64,000 nt of DNA from Ovis canadensis. Lineage: Eukaryota; Chordata; Mammalia; Artiodactyla; Bovidae. Below the pieces are notes generated by a model. That model made no database searches. It worked only from the letters and a program-made list of their open reading frames with translations, and was not told the DNA's origin. The DNA lies in assembly GCF_042477335.2 (NCBI RefSeq), contig NC_091264.1:32861386-32925385 (forward strand), given 5' to 3'. A program made the position numbers and the translations under genes. This document shows positions 22,051 through 33,609 of the stretch, one piece after another (the stretch's first letter is position 1; each line of letters begins with the position of its first letter).

Positions 22051-22503
22051 AAAGAAGAACATTCCTTGGGGAGCTATGAGCCCCAGGAGAATGAGACAAA
22101 ACCTGAGGAATGAAGCTGAATCTCACGGACACCCTGGAGCCAATCTGATCTGCAGCCTGAAGTATACTGATGTTAGCTTACCTCTAGACTCACGAGTGAT
22201 AAGAATATATGCCTGTCGTAGGTCACTGAGTTTGGGGGAAGTTTGTTACAGAGCAGTACTGTGGCAATAGCTGACTCATACAAAGACCAAAATGTGGAAG
22301 CAGAGAGAAAAAGGGCAAGTGAAGTAGGTGGCTGACATATGAGTAAGGAAGGAAGTGGTGGTGGGGTCTGAGGAGAGAGCAGGTAGGGAAAGCCCTCTGA
22401 GGAGAAGAATGAGGTGGACAGGAAGTAAAGGCGCACTGCAGCTGCAGTTCCCTCAGGTGCTGGGATACAGGCAGTGCAATAGGAGTGCGTGCACGCACGT
22501 GTG
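22051..22503. other. Unique purine-rich sequence
   Basis: Long serine/proline/leucine-rich minus-strand frames (22173-22549) run into the CA repeat. They are judged compositional. Confidence 0.4.
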
Positions 22504-22532
22504 ACACACACACACACACACACACACACACC
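22504..22532. repeat. (CA)n microsatellite
   Basis: About 14 uninterrupted CA units. Confidence 0.97.
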
Positions 22533-22734
22533 TTGCCTCTGATGAGCACTGCACCTTTTTGCTGTCTTTGTTCATTGTCGCCAATGTCTGAGAGGTTTCC
22601 AGGGAGTACAGGTTCGATTCCTAACCTGTCTAGACTTCCAGTTTTGGGCTCTACCTAGGCTTATGGTTACATTGTATCAATGGAGCAACAAAAGAATCTA
22701 AAAAATACCAACTAGTGAATTAACAAAAAAGAAG

Positions 22735-22920
22735 CAGACTGGCAGATAGAGACAACAAACTAGTGGTTACCAGTGGTGAGAGAGAGGGAGGTACAAACTG
22801 TTGGGTGTAAGATAAGCTACAAGGGTGTATTGTATACACGGTGGAGTATAGCCAGTATTAATGTAAGAACTCCAAATGGAGTGTAGCCTTTAAAAACTGT
22901 ATAAAAAATGAAACCAACAA
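22735..22920 (+). mobile_element. Ruminant L1 3' tail fragment
   Basis: 'caaactagtggttaccagtg', 'gataagctacaagggtgtat', 'gagtatagccagtattaatg'. Confidence 0.7.
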
Positions 22921-22974
22921 CAAAAAAGAAGAATAAAAATATAAGGACAGAACTTTCCTGAGTACGTTTTTTTA

Positions 22975-23202
22975 AAAAAATTATTTATATATTTGGCTGT
23001 GACAAGTCCTAGTTGAGACACTCAGGATCTTCGATCTTCACTGTGGAATGATGTTTTAGTTTCGGCATACAAACTCTTAGCTGTGGCACGTGAAGTCTTT
23101 AGTTTTGATATGTGAGATCGTTTCCTGACCAGGGATCAAACCCCGCACCCCTTGCATTGGGAGCTCAGAGTCTTAGCCGCTGGAACACCAGGGAAGCTCT
23201 TC
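22975..23202 (-). mobile_element. CHR-type SINE
   Basis: Reverse-oriented: 'ttatatatttggctgtgaca' body, GGGATCAAACCCCGCACCCC, end CACCAGGGAAGCTC. Confidence 0.85.
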
Positions 23203-23344
23203 AACAACTTGCAAAAGTGAAACTCGCATCTACTCTTTTCTCTCTTCGCCATTCTCTAACAGAACAGGCCAGATGCTGTTCAGCTCCTCTTGCTTCAGAT
23301 TTGAGTTGGCGCTTCATAGTTAGAGAAAGCAGTCACAGAAGGAA

Positions 23345-23460
23345 GTGCTCTTAACAAAAGTGCACACTTATTGGCTTCTTACCATGTGCAGGGTGTGCTA
23401 AGTGCTCTACACGTGTTTATTCATTAATCCTCTCAATCACCTTGTGAGAGCACACACCAA
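23345..23460 (-). repeat. MIR remnant
   Basis: 'accatgtgcagggtgtgcta', 'agtgctctacacgtgtttat', 'cctctcaatcaccttgtgag': the 3' half of a reversed MIR. Confidence 0.6.
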
Positions 23461-23472
23461 GAAGGCTCCTGG

Positions 23473-23640
23473 GGGCTTCCTGGTGGTCCCGTGGCTAAGA
23501 CTTCACGATCCCAGTGTAGGGGACGTGGCTTCGATCCCAGGTCAGGGAACCAGATCCCACATACTGCAACAAAGATCCTAGATCCCACATGAGGCAACTA
23601 AGAACTGGAGCAGCCAAATAAATACATAAATACATTTTTT
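23473..23640 (+). mobile_element. CHR-type SINE
   Basis: Forward copy, GGCTTCCTGGTGGTCCCGTG to CAAATAAATACATAAATACA. AAGAAGGCTC / AAGAAGGTTC flank it as a target duplication. Confidence 0.85.
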
Positions 23641-23707
23641 TAAAAAAGAAGGTTCACAGTAGTGAGGGCCCCAGCTCTGAATCTAGACAGACCCGGCTTA
23701 AACTCCA

Positions 23708-23832
23708 ATTAGGAAATGGTACCCCACTCCAGTACTCTTGCCTGGAGAATCCCATGGAGGGAGGAGCCTGGTAGGCTACAGTCCATGGGGTTGCAAAGAG
23801 TCAGACACGACTGAGCGTCTTCACTTTCACTT
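23708..23832 (+). mobile_element. BovA monomer
   Basis: Headless BovA body from 'ttaggaaatggtaccccact' to 'cactttcactttagtg'. It is the first half of a Bov-A2 or a truncated copy. Confidence 0.8.
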
Positions 23833-23835
23833 TAG

Positions 23836-24056
23836 TGGGCTTCCCAGCTGGCGCTAGTGATAAGGAACCTGTCTGCCAATGTAGGAGACTTGAGACATGG
23901 ATTCGATCCCTGGATCAGGAAGATCCCCTGGAGGAGGTCATGGCAACCCACGTTAATATTCTTGCCTGGAAAGTCCCATGGACAGAGGAGCCTGACAGGC
24001 CACAGTCCATAGGGTTGCAGAGTCTGACACAATTGCAGTGACTTAGCATGCGCACA
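23836..24056 (+). mobile_element. Bov-tA SINE
   Basis: Forward full copy with GGGCTTCCCAGCTGGCGCTA head and GATTCGATCCCTGGATCAGG box. Confidence 0.9.
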
Positions 24057-24069
24057 GTGGGACTAGTAT

Positions 24070-24200
24070 TTTACCCCCCTGAGTCTGTTTTTCATCATCT
24101 GTAAAATGGGGATAATTCTTACAGCACTTTGCCATTGTGAGCATTAAATGGGAAAATGACTGTAAAAAGATGGGCACATCATAGGTGCTCAGTTGGAGAA
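24070..24200 (+). repeat. MIR remnant
   Basis: 'ttttcatcatctgtaaaatg' followed by 'gtgagcattaaatgggaaaa': the core and 3' part of a forward MIR. Confidence 0.75.
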
Positions 24201-24544
24201 GGGACTGGGTTTTACTCACTTTCAAATCCCTGCCCCTAGCACAGTGCCTTGCACATGGGAGGTGCTTGGAAGGTATTTCCTGACCTGACCTGATGGGAAG
24301 TCCTTGAGGGTTTGGGAGCTGCTGGTGGTAGCAGGTTCTGAGGTACAAATGCTCCCTCCCAGCCACCTTTGCCAGGCCCCCTCTATCTACCACTGAAAGT
24401 TTTCAAAGACAACGGTGCATCAGTAATCCACCCCACACCCATTTCCCCAGCGCCCTTTTTGTAGGAGGCTCTGTGATGGTTTTTCATGTCCTGGTTTACA
24501 CTGCCCTCTGGTGTGTGTTTATGGGACATGCATGTCAAGTGGTT

Positions 24545-24992
24545 TGTGGTGACTTTTTCCTATGGTCATATATGGATGTGAGAGTTGGACTGTGAAGAAG
24601 GCTGAGCACCAAAGAATTGATGCGTTTGAACTGTGGTGTTGAAGAAGACTCTTGAAGGTCCCTTGGACTGCAAGGAGATCCAACAAGTTCATTCTGAAGG
24701 AGATCAACTCTGGGATTTCTTTGGAAGGAACGATGCTAAAGCTGAAGCTCCAGTACTTTGGCCACCCGATGCAAAGAGTTGACTCATTGGAAAAGACTCT
24801 GATGCCGGGAGAGATTGGGGGCGGGAAGAGAAGGGGACGACCCAGGATGAGATGGCTGGATGGCATCACGGACTTGGTGGACGTGAGTCTGGGTGAACTC
24901 CGGGAGATGGTGATGGACAGGGAGGCCTGGCGTGCTGCGATTCATGGGGTCACAAAGAGTTGGACACAACTGAGCGACTGAACGAATGAACT
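24545..24992 (+). mobile_element. BovB LINE 3' end
   Basis: Forward copy starting inside the C-terminal BovB domain ('tatggtcatatatggatgtg'). The open frame 24652-24981 ends ...[18 protein letters not shown] at the element's 3' terminus (TGAACTGAAC). Confidence 0.93.
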
Positions 24993-25298
24993 GAACTTTC
25001 TTGACATTGGAGAAAAGAGGTTCCCATATATGCACTGTTTGCCATGCAGCTGAGGGGAGAGTTAATGTTTAAGGACCACCCCCCCCCCCGCCCCGATTTA
25101 GATGGAAACTCTTGAGGTTTACCAGACACAAGAAGCATTTTACCATGTCCCTGACTGCTTGACTATCACACAATGTCTTCCTTCTAGAGTCAGGCTTCTT
25201 CCCTGTGTTCTGCTAAAGGCCCCAGAGGAACAGGGGTAGAGTTTATTTGATTCCCTCTCTGCTGTCTGGCTTCCTGTAATTCCCTAGGCACCTAGTTC

Positions 25299-25518
25299 TT
25301 GGGCTGCCCAGGTGGCACTAGTGGTAAAGAACCCGCCTGCCAGTGCAGGAGATGTAAGAGATGAGGCTTCAAGCCTGGGTCAGAAGATGCCCTGGAAGAG
25401 GGCATGGCAACCCACTCCAGTATTCTTGCCTGGAAAATCCCATGGACAGAGGAGTTGCGGTGGGCCACAGTCCATAGGGTTGCAAAGAGTCAGACATGAC
25501 TGAAGCGACTTAGCTTGC
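25299..25518 (+). mobile_element. Bov-tA SINE
   Basis: Forward copy bracketed by CACCTAGTTCTT at about 25288 and 25523, a perfect 12-bp target duplication. Confidence 0.93.
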
Positions 25519-26634
25519 ACCCACCTAGTTCTTATCATTGCCTCACTATTTGTTCTAAAGGGTCTGGATTCAGAGCAGGCCACGCAAAAACCAGAACTGG
25601 CCCTCCCTAACCAGTGTCTGCAACACCTGCCTGGTTTACCTCTTCCTACCAACTGCCTCGCTCTGCTGTCCCTTCTCAGAGCCGAGCCCCCAGTCAGTGA
25701 CTGTAAAGTGAGGTTCCATGGGGCAGAGGGGCTGGTGGGACTAAGGTCTAGCTCACCTTCCTTCCACCTCGCCATGTAACCTCCCAGAAGCATTTGCCTT
25801 TTATGGTTAGGTCAGATCATGAAAATGTTGATATACAACAACTTATGACCCACAAAAACATTAATTAAAAAAAAACTTATTTAGGCACTAGACCCTATAT
25901 GTGCTAGTGATGGCCCTGCGATCCCACTCATTTGGGACCTCTCCTCCCTCCCCCAGCTCATTCAGATCCAGCTCATGGCATGGCAGGATCCCAGACTGCA
26001 GAGCTGCAAGGAGGGCCCTACAGCCCTCGAGAAGGTTGATTTCAGGGCCCAAGATCGGCCCGCTTTCTGCATCAACCCTCTGTTTCAATGTGGATTCTGC
26101 GGTGACCTCTGGGCCAGGCTTGGTCTGGGGGGACGTAGCCAAGAGAGAGGATGCTGATGAGAGCCCCCAGATAAGCCCATTTTGCTGGATGGCCCTTGCC
26201 CTCTGGGCTATACACACAGACTTTTCTGGGAGCTTCAGGGGGCCTTGGGCTTCTTGATACACCGAGCGTCCAAACCCTCACCTCTACTGCTGAATCTTGG
26301 CAGCCAGGCAGCTTCTGGAGCTCTGCTGCCCCCCAAAACTCCTTAGGATGACTCCCAAGCCCTGCCAGACCTCAGCCCAGGGTGGGAGGCATCTAAAACT
26401 CGCCCAGGGATGAACGCAAAGTGGCCCAGGAGGCTTTAAAGCTGCAGAGAAAGGGAAGGTTTAGGAGTCGAGTACACAGGGCTCATCTAGGATGAGTTTT
26501 GGCTCTGCTGTCTGTCCTGATGTCTTGAAACTTGATGGTGCAGGTTAGAGACCTGGTCTCTTTCCAGAAGGATGGAAACAGAAGAGGGAGTAGCTCAGCT
26601 CGGGCCATTGAAATCCATAATCCACCCACCCATT
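25519..26634. other. Unique GC-rich sequence with overlapping open frames
   Basis: About 25880-26280 stays open in frames on both strands (for example 25901-26257 plus, 25888-26262 minus). No domain, start context or splice framework supports a gene. Confidence 0.35.
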
Positions 26635-26760
26635 TATTTGTTAAACTGATTATTGAGTGCCTGTATGTGCTAGGCACTGTGCTAAGTGCTTGGTGTATAG
26701 CAGTGAACAAAACACGAAAATCTCTGCCTTCCTGGCATCGCAGCATCTTAATGTTAGCTG
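26635..26760. repeat. L2-like remnant
   Basis: 'attattgagtgcctgtatgt', 'gctaggcactgtgctaagtg', 'agtgaacaaaacacgaaaat', as in ancient L2-type 3' ends. Confidence 0.6.
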
Positions 26761-27004
26761 GGCAACAATACTTTTAATTTTTTTTTCAAGGTTTCTAGAA
26801 TGACCACTTTTTTCTTTTATAATCAGTAAAAATTTTAGTAAAATAAAAACAGTCTAATTTTTTTCCACTTCACCAAGGCAAAAATTGCATCAGAATTTGA
26901 ACTGAGGGACATAAACCAGAGTCGGAGAGAAGGTTTGCCTGCAAGATTGATTAGTTGCTAATAAGAATTAAGTAAGATAATTGAAGTTGGTATGATGGAC
27001 AGAG

Positions 27005-27115
27005 TGGTAGATTTGGAGTGAGAAAACTTGGAAATGAATCTCAGTTTTCTGGGTGACCTTGAGCAAGCCCTTGCTCAAACTCAGCTTTCTATTTTGAAAA
27101 ATGCAGCTGGCTGCT
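27005..27115 (+). repeat. MIR remnant
   Basis: 'gggtgaccttgagcaagccc' and 'ctcagctttctattttgaaaa' correspond to the MIR core. Confidence 0.65.
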
Positions 27116-27301
27116 TAAGGAAGATAACATCCACCAGGGCGCCTGGCCCAGAAAAGAGGCTCTGAAGTGTTAGGTGATCTTGTCCAATCAATGCCAGTTA
27201 TAAGACCGCATCTGCAAGCTTTTTTGGAGGGCTCATCATTCACTGCCACCAGAGGCTACAGTCCTGATAATGAAAATTGCCCGGAGAAGAACCACAATTT
27301 T

Positions 27302-27441
27302 AAAAAAAGTATTTGTTTACTTGGCTGCACCGGGTTTTAGTTGCCTCTCACAGGATAGTTCCCTGATCAGGGATGGAACCCAGGCTCCCTGCATTGGGAG
27401 CGCGGGAGTGAGTCAGCCATTCGACCACCAGGGAAGTACCC
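27302..27441 (-). mobile_element. CHR-type SINE, short form
   Basis: Reverse-oriented: 'ttacttggctgcaccgggtt', GGGATGGAACCCAGGCTCCC, CCACCAGGGAAGTACCC. It lies about 120 bp upstream of the SPATS1 CpG island. Confidence 0.85.
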
Positions 27442-27559
27442 ACAGTTCTTAAAAAGAAAAAAAAAAATTCAGAAACACAAAGCCACTTTTCCATTGGTCC
27501 TTGCCCACCACGCCCCGCCAGGGCTAGGGACTCTGGTTTTGCTCCTTTAAAAGACTCCA

Positions 27560-27960
27560 TCACGTGCCAGAGAGCCGGGGGAAGCCAAGAAGACCGAGAA
27601 GCACCGCCTGGCGGGAGGCGGCGGCGCGCGTTGCTGGGCTGGTGTCCTGGCAACCCCGGAACGCGCCTCCGCGGGTGAAGCAGGTGGCCGCGGCGTCCCT
27701 CTTGCCCTTGGCTCTCGGATCCTCGGCCTGCAGTTCTGCAGTTCGGCTGCCGGTTGGGGTTGGTGCGTTGATGTCGGCCGTATCATCCTTGGAGGCCTCG
27801 GAGGGTTAGAGCCAGGCCTCTTCTGGGGGAAGGGGTGGACCACCCAGCGGAGGAAGGGAAGGAGCATCTCGGTGGGCGGGCGAGGGCCCAGGGAGCTCGG
27901 CGGGCATCCGAACCTGGAAACGCCCGATCAGAGAAAGCGAGGGAAGCTTCGGTGGCCCCT
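27560..27960 (+). promoter_or_regulatory. CpG-rich putative SPATS1 promoter / 5' UTR region
   Basis: CpG-dense block (e.g. 'gcgggaggcggcggcgcgcg'), 110-510 bp upstream of the SPATS1 start codon, with no TATA box. GTGTCCTGGCAAC at 27642-27654 and GTTGCT at 27630 resemble RFX X-box halves, which are common in testis and cilia gene promoters. A non-coding first exon probably lies here, but I cannot place its ends. Confidence 0.55.
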
Positions 27961-28070
27961 GAAGTTTTGTTTCCTTTGATTGATGCTTTTTTTTTTTTTT
28001 AAACAAAGGTCTTTTCTTTGTCTCCGGCTCGCTTTTTAATATTTAAATCAACATCTGCACAGCTGAGTCC

Positions 28071-28185
28071 ATGGACGCTGGAAGCTGTCCTCGGGGCTCT
28101 CGTCTCCGCCTCCTCTACAGCAGAGACCTGAATAAGGTTCAAGAGAAAGGAGACTCTGACATCACCACTGGAGAGAAGAGATACA
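28071..28185 (+). CDS. SPATS1: SPATS1 coding exon 1 (spermatogenesis-associated serine-rich 1)
   Basis: First coding exon: residues 1-38 plus one base of codon 39. MDAGSCPRGSRLRLLYSRDL... aligns with human SPATS1 from its fifth residue on (...TGNSPRGCRLPS... and ...EKRDSGMTEVERTYS). The human initiator appears replaced by CTG (28063), so ATG 28071 is taken. Joined to the seven exons below it gives a 291-residue open frame against about 300 in human. SPATS1 is a testis-expressed, serine-rich protein without a catalytic domain; aliases SRSP1 and DDIP reflect a reported Dishevelled-DEP interaction. The donor is weak (A|GTTGAG at 28186), but phase and protein alignment (Y-S junction) both require it. 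A candidate acceptor AG at 28061-28062 has a poor pyrimidine tract. Confidence 0.85.
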
Positions 28186-28917
28186 GTTGAGTTTAAAAAA
28201 TCAGGAGGGCTGACTGGGATTTGTTTGCCCCAGCCAAGTACACTGAGCCAGAAGGCATCTTTTGACGTTTAAAAGAAGGCTAGTTTGGGACCCTGTAATA
28301 GGGACTATTTGTATTGATACTGTCTGTATTAACCCAAGGTCTGCTAGGGCAGAGAGCAGCATCCAAGCAGGCGTTCTCATAAATAACCTCCCTGGATCTC
28401 CTAATATATCTCACGGAGAAGTATATTACAAAGAATGAAGGAGGACATAGGTTTGACCTGCCCAGTGCGTCAGTCAATAAATGATAAAGCTGGGATTTGA
28501 CATGAGTCTTCCGGTCTCCAAACCCAGGCCCCCACTTCTTTTTTCTCTTTGCTCATATATCAGATTTGTGGCACTGTTCATTGGATGGGACAGCTCAGGT
28601 AGAAATTAGGAACACTTTGATGAAAGGTTTAGCTTAAACAGTGTATGGGAGCTCTGTGATTGATTTTTATGGCTGAAGAGAATGTTTAGGGGTATATTTG
28701 TCTTTAGAGAACAGTGCTTGTGGAGTAGAACAGCCAGAGTCTCTCAGAAAACCCCCAAGTGAGTACATGTAAGTGGGTAGCCTTCAAAAAGAGATTGTAG
28801 TACATTCCATCTCTGCCTGTTAGAGCTGGGTCTTTGGTCTTCTGTATTCCGGGTCTGTGATCTCTCCATTTACAAGTGCAGGGAGAGGGTGGCAGTATGA
28901 TTTACTACCTGCCTACA

Positions 28918-29125
28918 ACTGGGGCTCCCCTGGTGGCTTTGACAGTAAAGAATTTGCCCTCAATGACTGGGGTTCAATCCCTAGGTTGGGAAGATCTCCT
29001 GGAGAGGAGCATGACAACACACTCCAGTATTCTTGCCTGGAGAATCCCATGGACAGAGGAGCTTGGCATGCTACAATCCATGGGGTCGCAAAGAGTCGGA
29101 CACCACTGAGTGACTCAGACTTTCA
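28918..29125 (+). mobile_element. Bov-tA SINE
   Basis: Forward copy: GGGGCTCCCCTGGTGGCTTT head, GGTTCAATCCCTAGGTTGGG box, ACTGAGTGACTCAGACTTTC end. Confidence 0.9.
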
Positions 29126-30227
29126 CCTTTTCTTACAAGCAGGGGCCAGTGGAGCAATAGAAATTAGAGCCACTAATTGCCCAATGTGGCTAGTTCAGCA
29201 AGGAGAAAAAGGTTCTGGGATTCTAGCTTTAAGCTCCAGAATGTTACGCAGTTTTCAGATTGACCAGGCCTAAAGAAGGATGCTGCTATTTTAAGGGTGG
29301 GTAAAAGGGTTTCAGGTTTCTAGGTTAGGGCTCCTGGAAGAACAGTAGCCCCTGAGATTGCCACACCACATGGCTTCCTTTTCTGCTGGAGAGTGGTATC
29401 CACTCAGGAGACCACATCTGAGCTCAGCTTCACATGGAGTCCACAGGTTTCAGTAAGGAAAGGAGCATGGATCCATGAACCAGCATAGGCCAAGTGCACA
29501 ACTCTGGATGTGTATGCATTTTTCCAGCAGAGAGAACCCAGGACTTTCTTTATTTCTTGGGGGGAGTCTGTGATTCAAAAAAGGGTTAAAAACCACTGTC
29601 CTAGATCTTTCATTTGTTTGTTGAGCAGATAAACAGGGACTGGAAACCAAGTGTTTGGTTAAAGAGTATCCACAAGAAGCTAACTTGGCTTGCTGTTATT
29701 TTCTCCCCGCCAGACAGTGCTATTGTGTAACTCAGCTGGGATGACAAGCGTGTGAAAGTGCCTTGGTTATGTAAGGTGTTATTCCTGCCTAACGGAAATG
29801 GAAATAATTATTGTGAATTTCACAGATGGTACCAAAGAAACAGACTTTCTTCTGAAACAGACTTTTTTCCCCCTCGATTCCTTTCTAGTCATCAGAACTT
29901 TCTCTTAGGTTGGACCATCTTTTTTTTTTTTTGTCTTGAAGTGTTTGACTTAGGATTTTCAAGTTCATGACTCACTGGGTATCTTTTGCATTTGGTAACA
30001 AGGAGCATGATAAATGGTGACCCTTTCAAGAAGAATGTTCCTTAACTTACCGTGTCTCGCCTCAGGCTACAGTGCTAGATAGAGAGGTGGGGCAGGCATT
30101 GTGAGCTGGGCACAACAGGTCACTGACTTGCTGAAAGTAACTTGATGTTACTCTACACAGCAGAGGCATCAATATCAGGATGGGAGGGTTCGGACTTGAG
30201 GGTTCGGTCTTGCATTTCCAGCGCTCT

Positions 30228-30436
30228 TCTCCCCCCTGGTGGCTTAGACGGTAAAGCGTCTGCCTGCAATCAGGGAGACCCGATTCCTGGGTCAGGAAGA
30301 TCCCCTGGAGAAGGCAATGGCAATCCACTCCAGCACTCTTGCCTGGAAAATCCCATAGACGGAGGAGCCTGATAGGCTACAGTCCATGGGATCGCAAAGA
30401 GTCGGACATGACTGAGTGACTTCACTTCACTTCTCC
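30228..30436 (+). mobile_element. Bov-tA SINE
   Basis: Forward copy with CCCCTGGTGGCTTAGACGGT head. CTTCTCCC occurs on both sides (about 30226 and 30431) as a probable target duplication. Confidence 0.9.
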
Positions 30437-31856
30437 CACCTGAGGAGATGGGGAGAGGCAGCCTGGGGTCAGGCTTAAGTGTCTCCAGATGATGTTTGAA
30501 GCTGAGTTTCTTCTAGGAATTTCCGGAAGTCAGCCAGGTTTGGAGAAAGTGCCAGTTGAGCAGGCAGACCCCTCTTCCAGCCCTTGCTGGTCCGTCTGCA
30601 GAGTCTGCTGTTAGGGCAGCTGCATGCCGCTTTCTAGAATGTTGCCATCACAAAACTTCTTAAGTAAACAGGGAAATAGGCTAAATTTGTAGATGTGATT
30701 TCACTGGCTCGCTGCTTAGGGTTGCATAATATATTTACATTTTACCTCTCAAAAAAAAAGAAACCCCAAAACTTGTGAGGGGGCCCCCTCTAATACCATC
30801 GTTAGCAAACAATCCTTGCTTTGGTGAATTCGCCAGTCCCCCTAGTGGCCGAATACAATATAGAATGTGAACTATTTAGAAAAGGCAGTCTCTGTTAAAA
30901 CCTATGGGCAAGTATTCTCATAAGTAAATGCTATGATAAGTAACTCAGAACTGACAAGAGTCTCAACCCAGAAGACATCTCTGCTCTTAATCTTATTTTT
31001 TCCTTTACATATGTGGGTCCTTTCTTCATCTTTATATATACATTTCATACCTTTTTCGTATATTACTGAAAGTAGAACCTTGGAATGAAAGAGCAATTCT
31101 CATAAGTTTTGGAGGACATCAACGGCCAAATTACTCTTCAGTAAGATGGAAGTTTTTTCAGCAACAGTGTACAAGAATGTCATTCCTCCAAGCTGTGCCA
31201 GCCTTAGGTATTTGTAAACGGATAGAAATAATAATATCTTATTTTAAGTTCAGCTCTTTTACTAATATAAGGATGAATTTTTTTCCCCAAACATATATTG
31301 TCTATATATGCATGTTTAGTGAATTACCTAATTATGTCTTTTGCTCATTTTTTTTTTCCTTTGGGTATAAGATTTTCATCTTATAAATTTTTAAAAACTC
31401 ATGTTTTGTCATGATTATTAGCTCTTTTTTTATCCTGTATGTTATGAATCTATTTATAGTTTGCTATGAAAGTTTCAAATGTGTATGTTTTCAAATCTAC
31501 GAATCTTTTCTTTTGCTCGTATTTTATACCTTTCTTAGAAATAACTTCCCCACTCTAACATTATTTAAACATTTACTTGTTATTTTTTCAGATACATCTT
31601 TAAATTTTTGCATTCAAATTTGTAATTCATTTGAAATTTATTTGGGGATAAGGGAGGTTTAATTTTATTTTCATTCCAAATGGTTAATTAGCTGTTCCAG
31701 AAATTTTTTTTGAATGATCCATTCTTTCTTCACTGAGATAAAATGCCACTATTATCACAGAAAATTTTATTCTAGCTACATTTGCTGTTTTGTTCTGTTG
31801 ATTTATCTGTCCGGATTTGTTTCAGTTCCATCATGATTATTGTAACATTAAATTAC

Positions 31857-31979
31857 ATTTTTTTTTTTTGGCTGCACTGTGTAGTATGTGGGGATCTTGG
31901 TTCCCCAGCCAAGGATCAAACCCATGCCCCTTGCAATGGAAGCTCAGAGTCTTAACTACTGGACTGCCAGGGAAGACTC
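31857..31979 (-). mobile_element. CHR-type SINE, short form
   Basis: Reverse-oriented with poly-T start, GGATCAAACCCATGCCCCTT and CTGCCAGGGAAGACTC. Flanked by AAATTACATTTT / AAACTACATTTT (one mismatch). Confidence 0.88.
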
Positions 31980-32641
31980 TAAACTACATTTTAAGAGTTA
32001 TACTCCATTGCTCTGTAACCTTGTACAAGTTATTTGATATTTCTGGTACTCAATTTCTTTATGGATAAGATTATTTCTGTTTTATTTGTAATTGTGGTTT
32101 CTTTTTCATTTCTTATACTGTTTACTTATATTAAAATTTTTTCTTGAACTTTAGCTACATTTTAAATTTTTTCCATGAACCGCTAATTCTGATAATCATC
32201 TTTATTTCATTCGTTTCTGCTTTTATTTTATGATTTCTTTCCTTATCATTTTGAGGCATTTGTCTTTTTCCCCTTGTATCTTGAATTGAAAGTTTAGGTC
32301 ATTCGTTTTAGAATCTTTGTTTTCTGACACTATAGCCTGTCACTTGTAAGATGGACATTTTTCACAGTTTGTGTCTCTGAAGTTGGATGGGTCTTACCAG
32401 TGCCATGGGCCCAGTAGCCCCTGTGAAGTAGTTGATATAAACTTTGCTGGATGAGCACTGAATAATGCAGAGGTGTGTCTGTGGTTTGGAAGAAAATTCC
32501 AGAGGCACTTAAGAAATGCTCCATCACCCATATTCTTGTTGCATTGCGAAAAATTTTGGTGGAAAATATGGACATCAGGGATTGAGGTGAAAAGTGATTC
32601 AATAATCAGACTTTTGAATGTGCATAAGGTTTAAGAATGCC

Positions 32642-32829
32642 TTGTGCTCAGTCGCTCAGTCTTGTCCGACTCCTTTCCTCTGTCCGTGGATTTTTCCAGG
32701 TAAGGATATGGAGTGGGTTGCCACTTCCTACTCCAGGGGATCTTCCTGACCTAGGGATCAAACCCAAGTCTCTTGCATATCCTGCATTGACAGGCAATTC
32801 TTTACCACTAGCACCACCTGGAAAGCCCC
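32642..32829 (-). mobile_element. Bov-tA SINE
   Basis: Reverse-oriented: GTCGCTCAGTCTTGTCCGAC, a gap in the body, the box complement GGATCAAACCCAAGTCTC, then an 18-bp extra stretch before CACCACCTGGAAAGCCCC. Confidence 0.88.
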
Positions 32830-33429
32830 ACAAGTGCCTTTAGCCATTTAATTTTGCTTTTATTTTCCTTCTTTAAATATGCGCAGGATTAAAATCTATA
32901 TCTAAGTAAGTCTAAAAGGATTCTTCAATAAATATAAAAGTCCAAAATGATAAAGCATGTGTCATAATTTAATTGGCAGCCTCTGTTCTTTGTGGTCCAT
33001 AAAATAATAATGTTTTTACAACTGACGGTGTCTTACATTCAGTAAAATACAGTGTATGCATTTAAGGCTCTAGGTTCTAATTACTGCTTTAGTTGAATCC
33101 ACAAGTTTTGATATATTGTATTTACGTCATTGATCATTAAGTACCTCATGAGTCACATTATGCTTTCTTCTATTATGTGAAATGTTTGGAGATGTGGTTT
33201 GAGTTTCCAAGCTTATAGATGTTTTTTGGCTGTCTTTTGCGTGTGGTCAGAGAGTGTGGTCTGTATTATGTTATTGATACCACACTTAGGCGCCATATCT
33301 GGGGCTGCTGGAGACCTGTGCTCTTTCTTCACAGCTCTGCCCTTCACTGGGTTCCACTCCATCCCAATTACTCACTCCTCAAGCAACCAGTTGGCCCTCG
33401 TGCATGGAGGGCTGCCCTAGGCTGCATGC

Positions 33430-33561
33430 CGTGCTGTGCTTAGTTGCTCACTCACGTCTGACTCTTTGCGACCCAGTGGACTGCAGCCCGCCAGGCTCCT
33501 CTGTTCGCTGGGATTCTCCAGGCAAGAATACTGGAATGGGCTGCCATGCCCTCCTCCAAGG
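33430..33561 (-). mobile_element. Bov-tA 3'-body fragment
   Basis: Reverse-oriented body only (CTTAGTTGCTCACTCACGTC to CATGCCCTCCTCCAA). The tRNA head is missing. Confidence 0.85.
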
Positions 33562-33609
33562 CATGGCTCAGGGCCTTGTGCCAAACACAGCTCTTCCCAC
33601 ACTTGGCTG

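Noticed and set aside
22173-22549. 118- and 108-residue minus-strand frames
   Set aside because: They run through a CA repeat and purine-rich DNA and overlap each other in two frames.
25888-26262. Overlapping 118-137-residue frames on both strands as a gene
   Set aside because: GC-rich composition keeps several frames open at once; no domain, start context or splice sites fit.
27547-27867. Frames in the CpG block upstream of SPATS1 as coding exons
   Set aside because: CpG-island composition opens frames on both strands; none joins in phase to SPATS1 or resembles its known N-terminus.
32330-32602. 90-residue minus-strand frame as a transposase piece
   Set aside because: No transposase motif could be recognised and the flanks show no terminal repeats.
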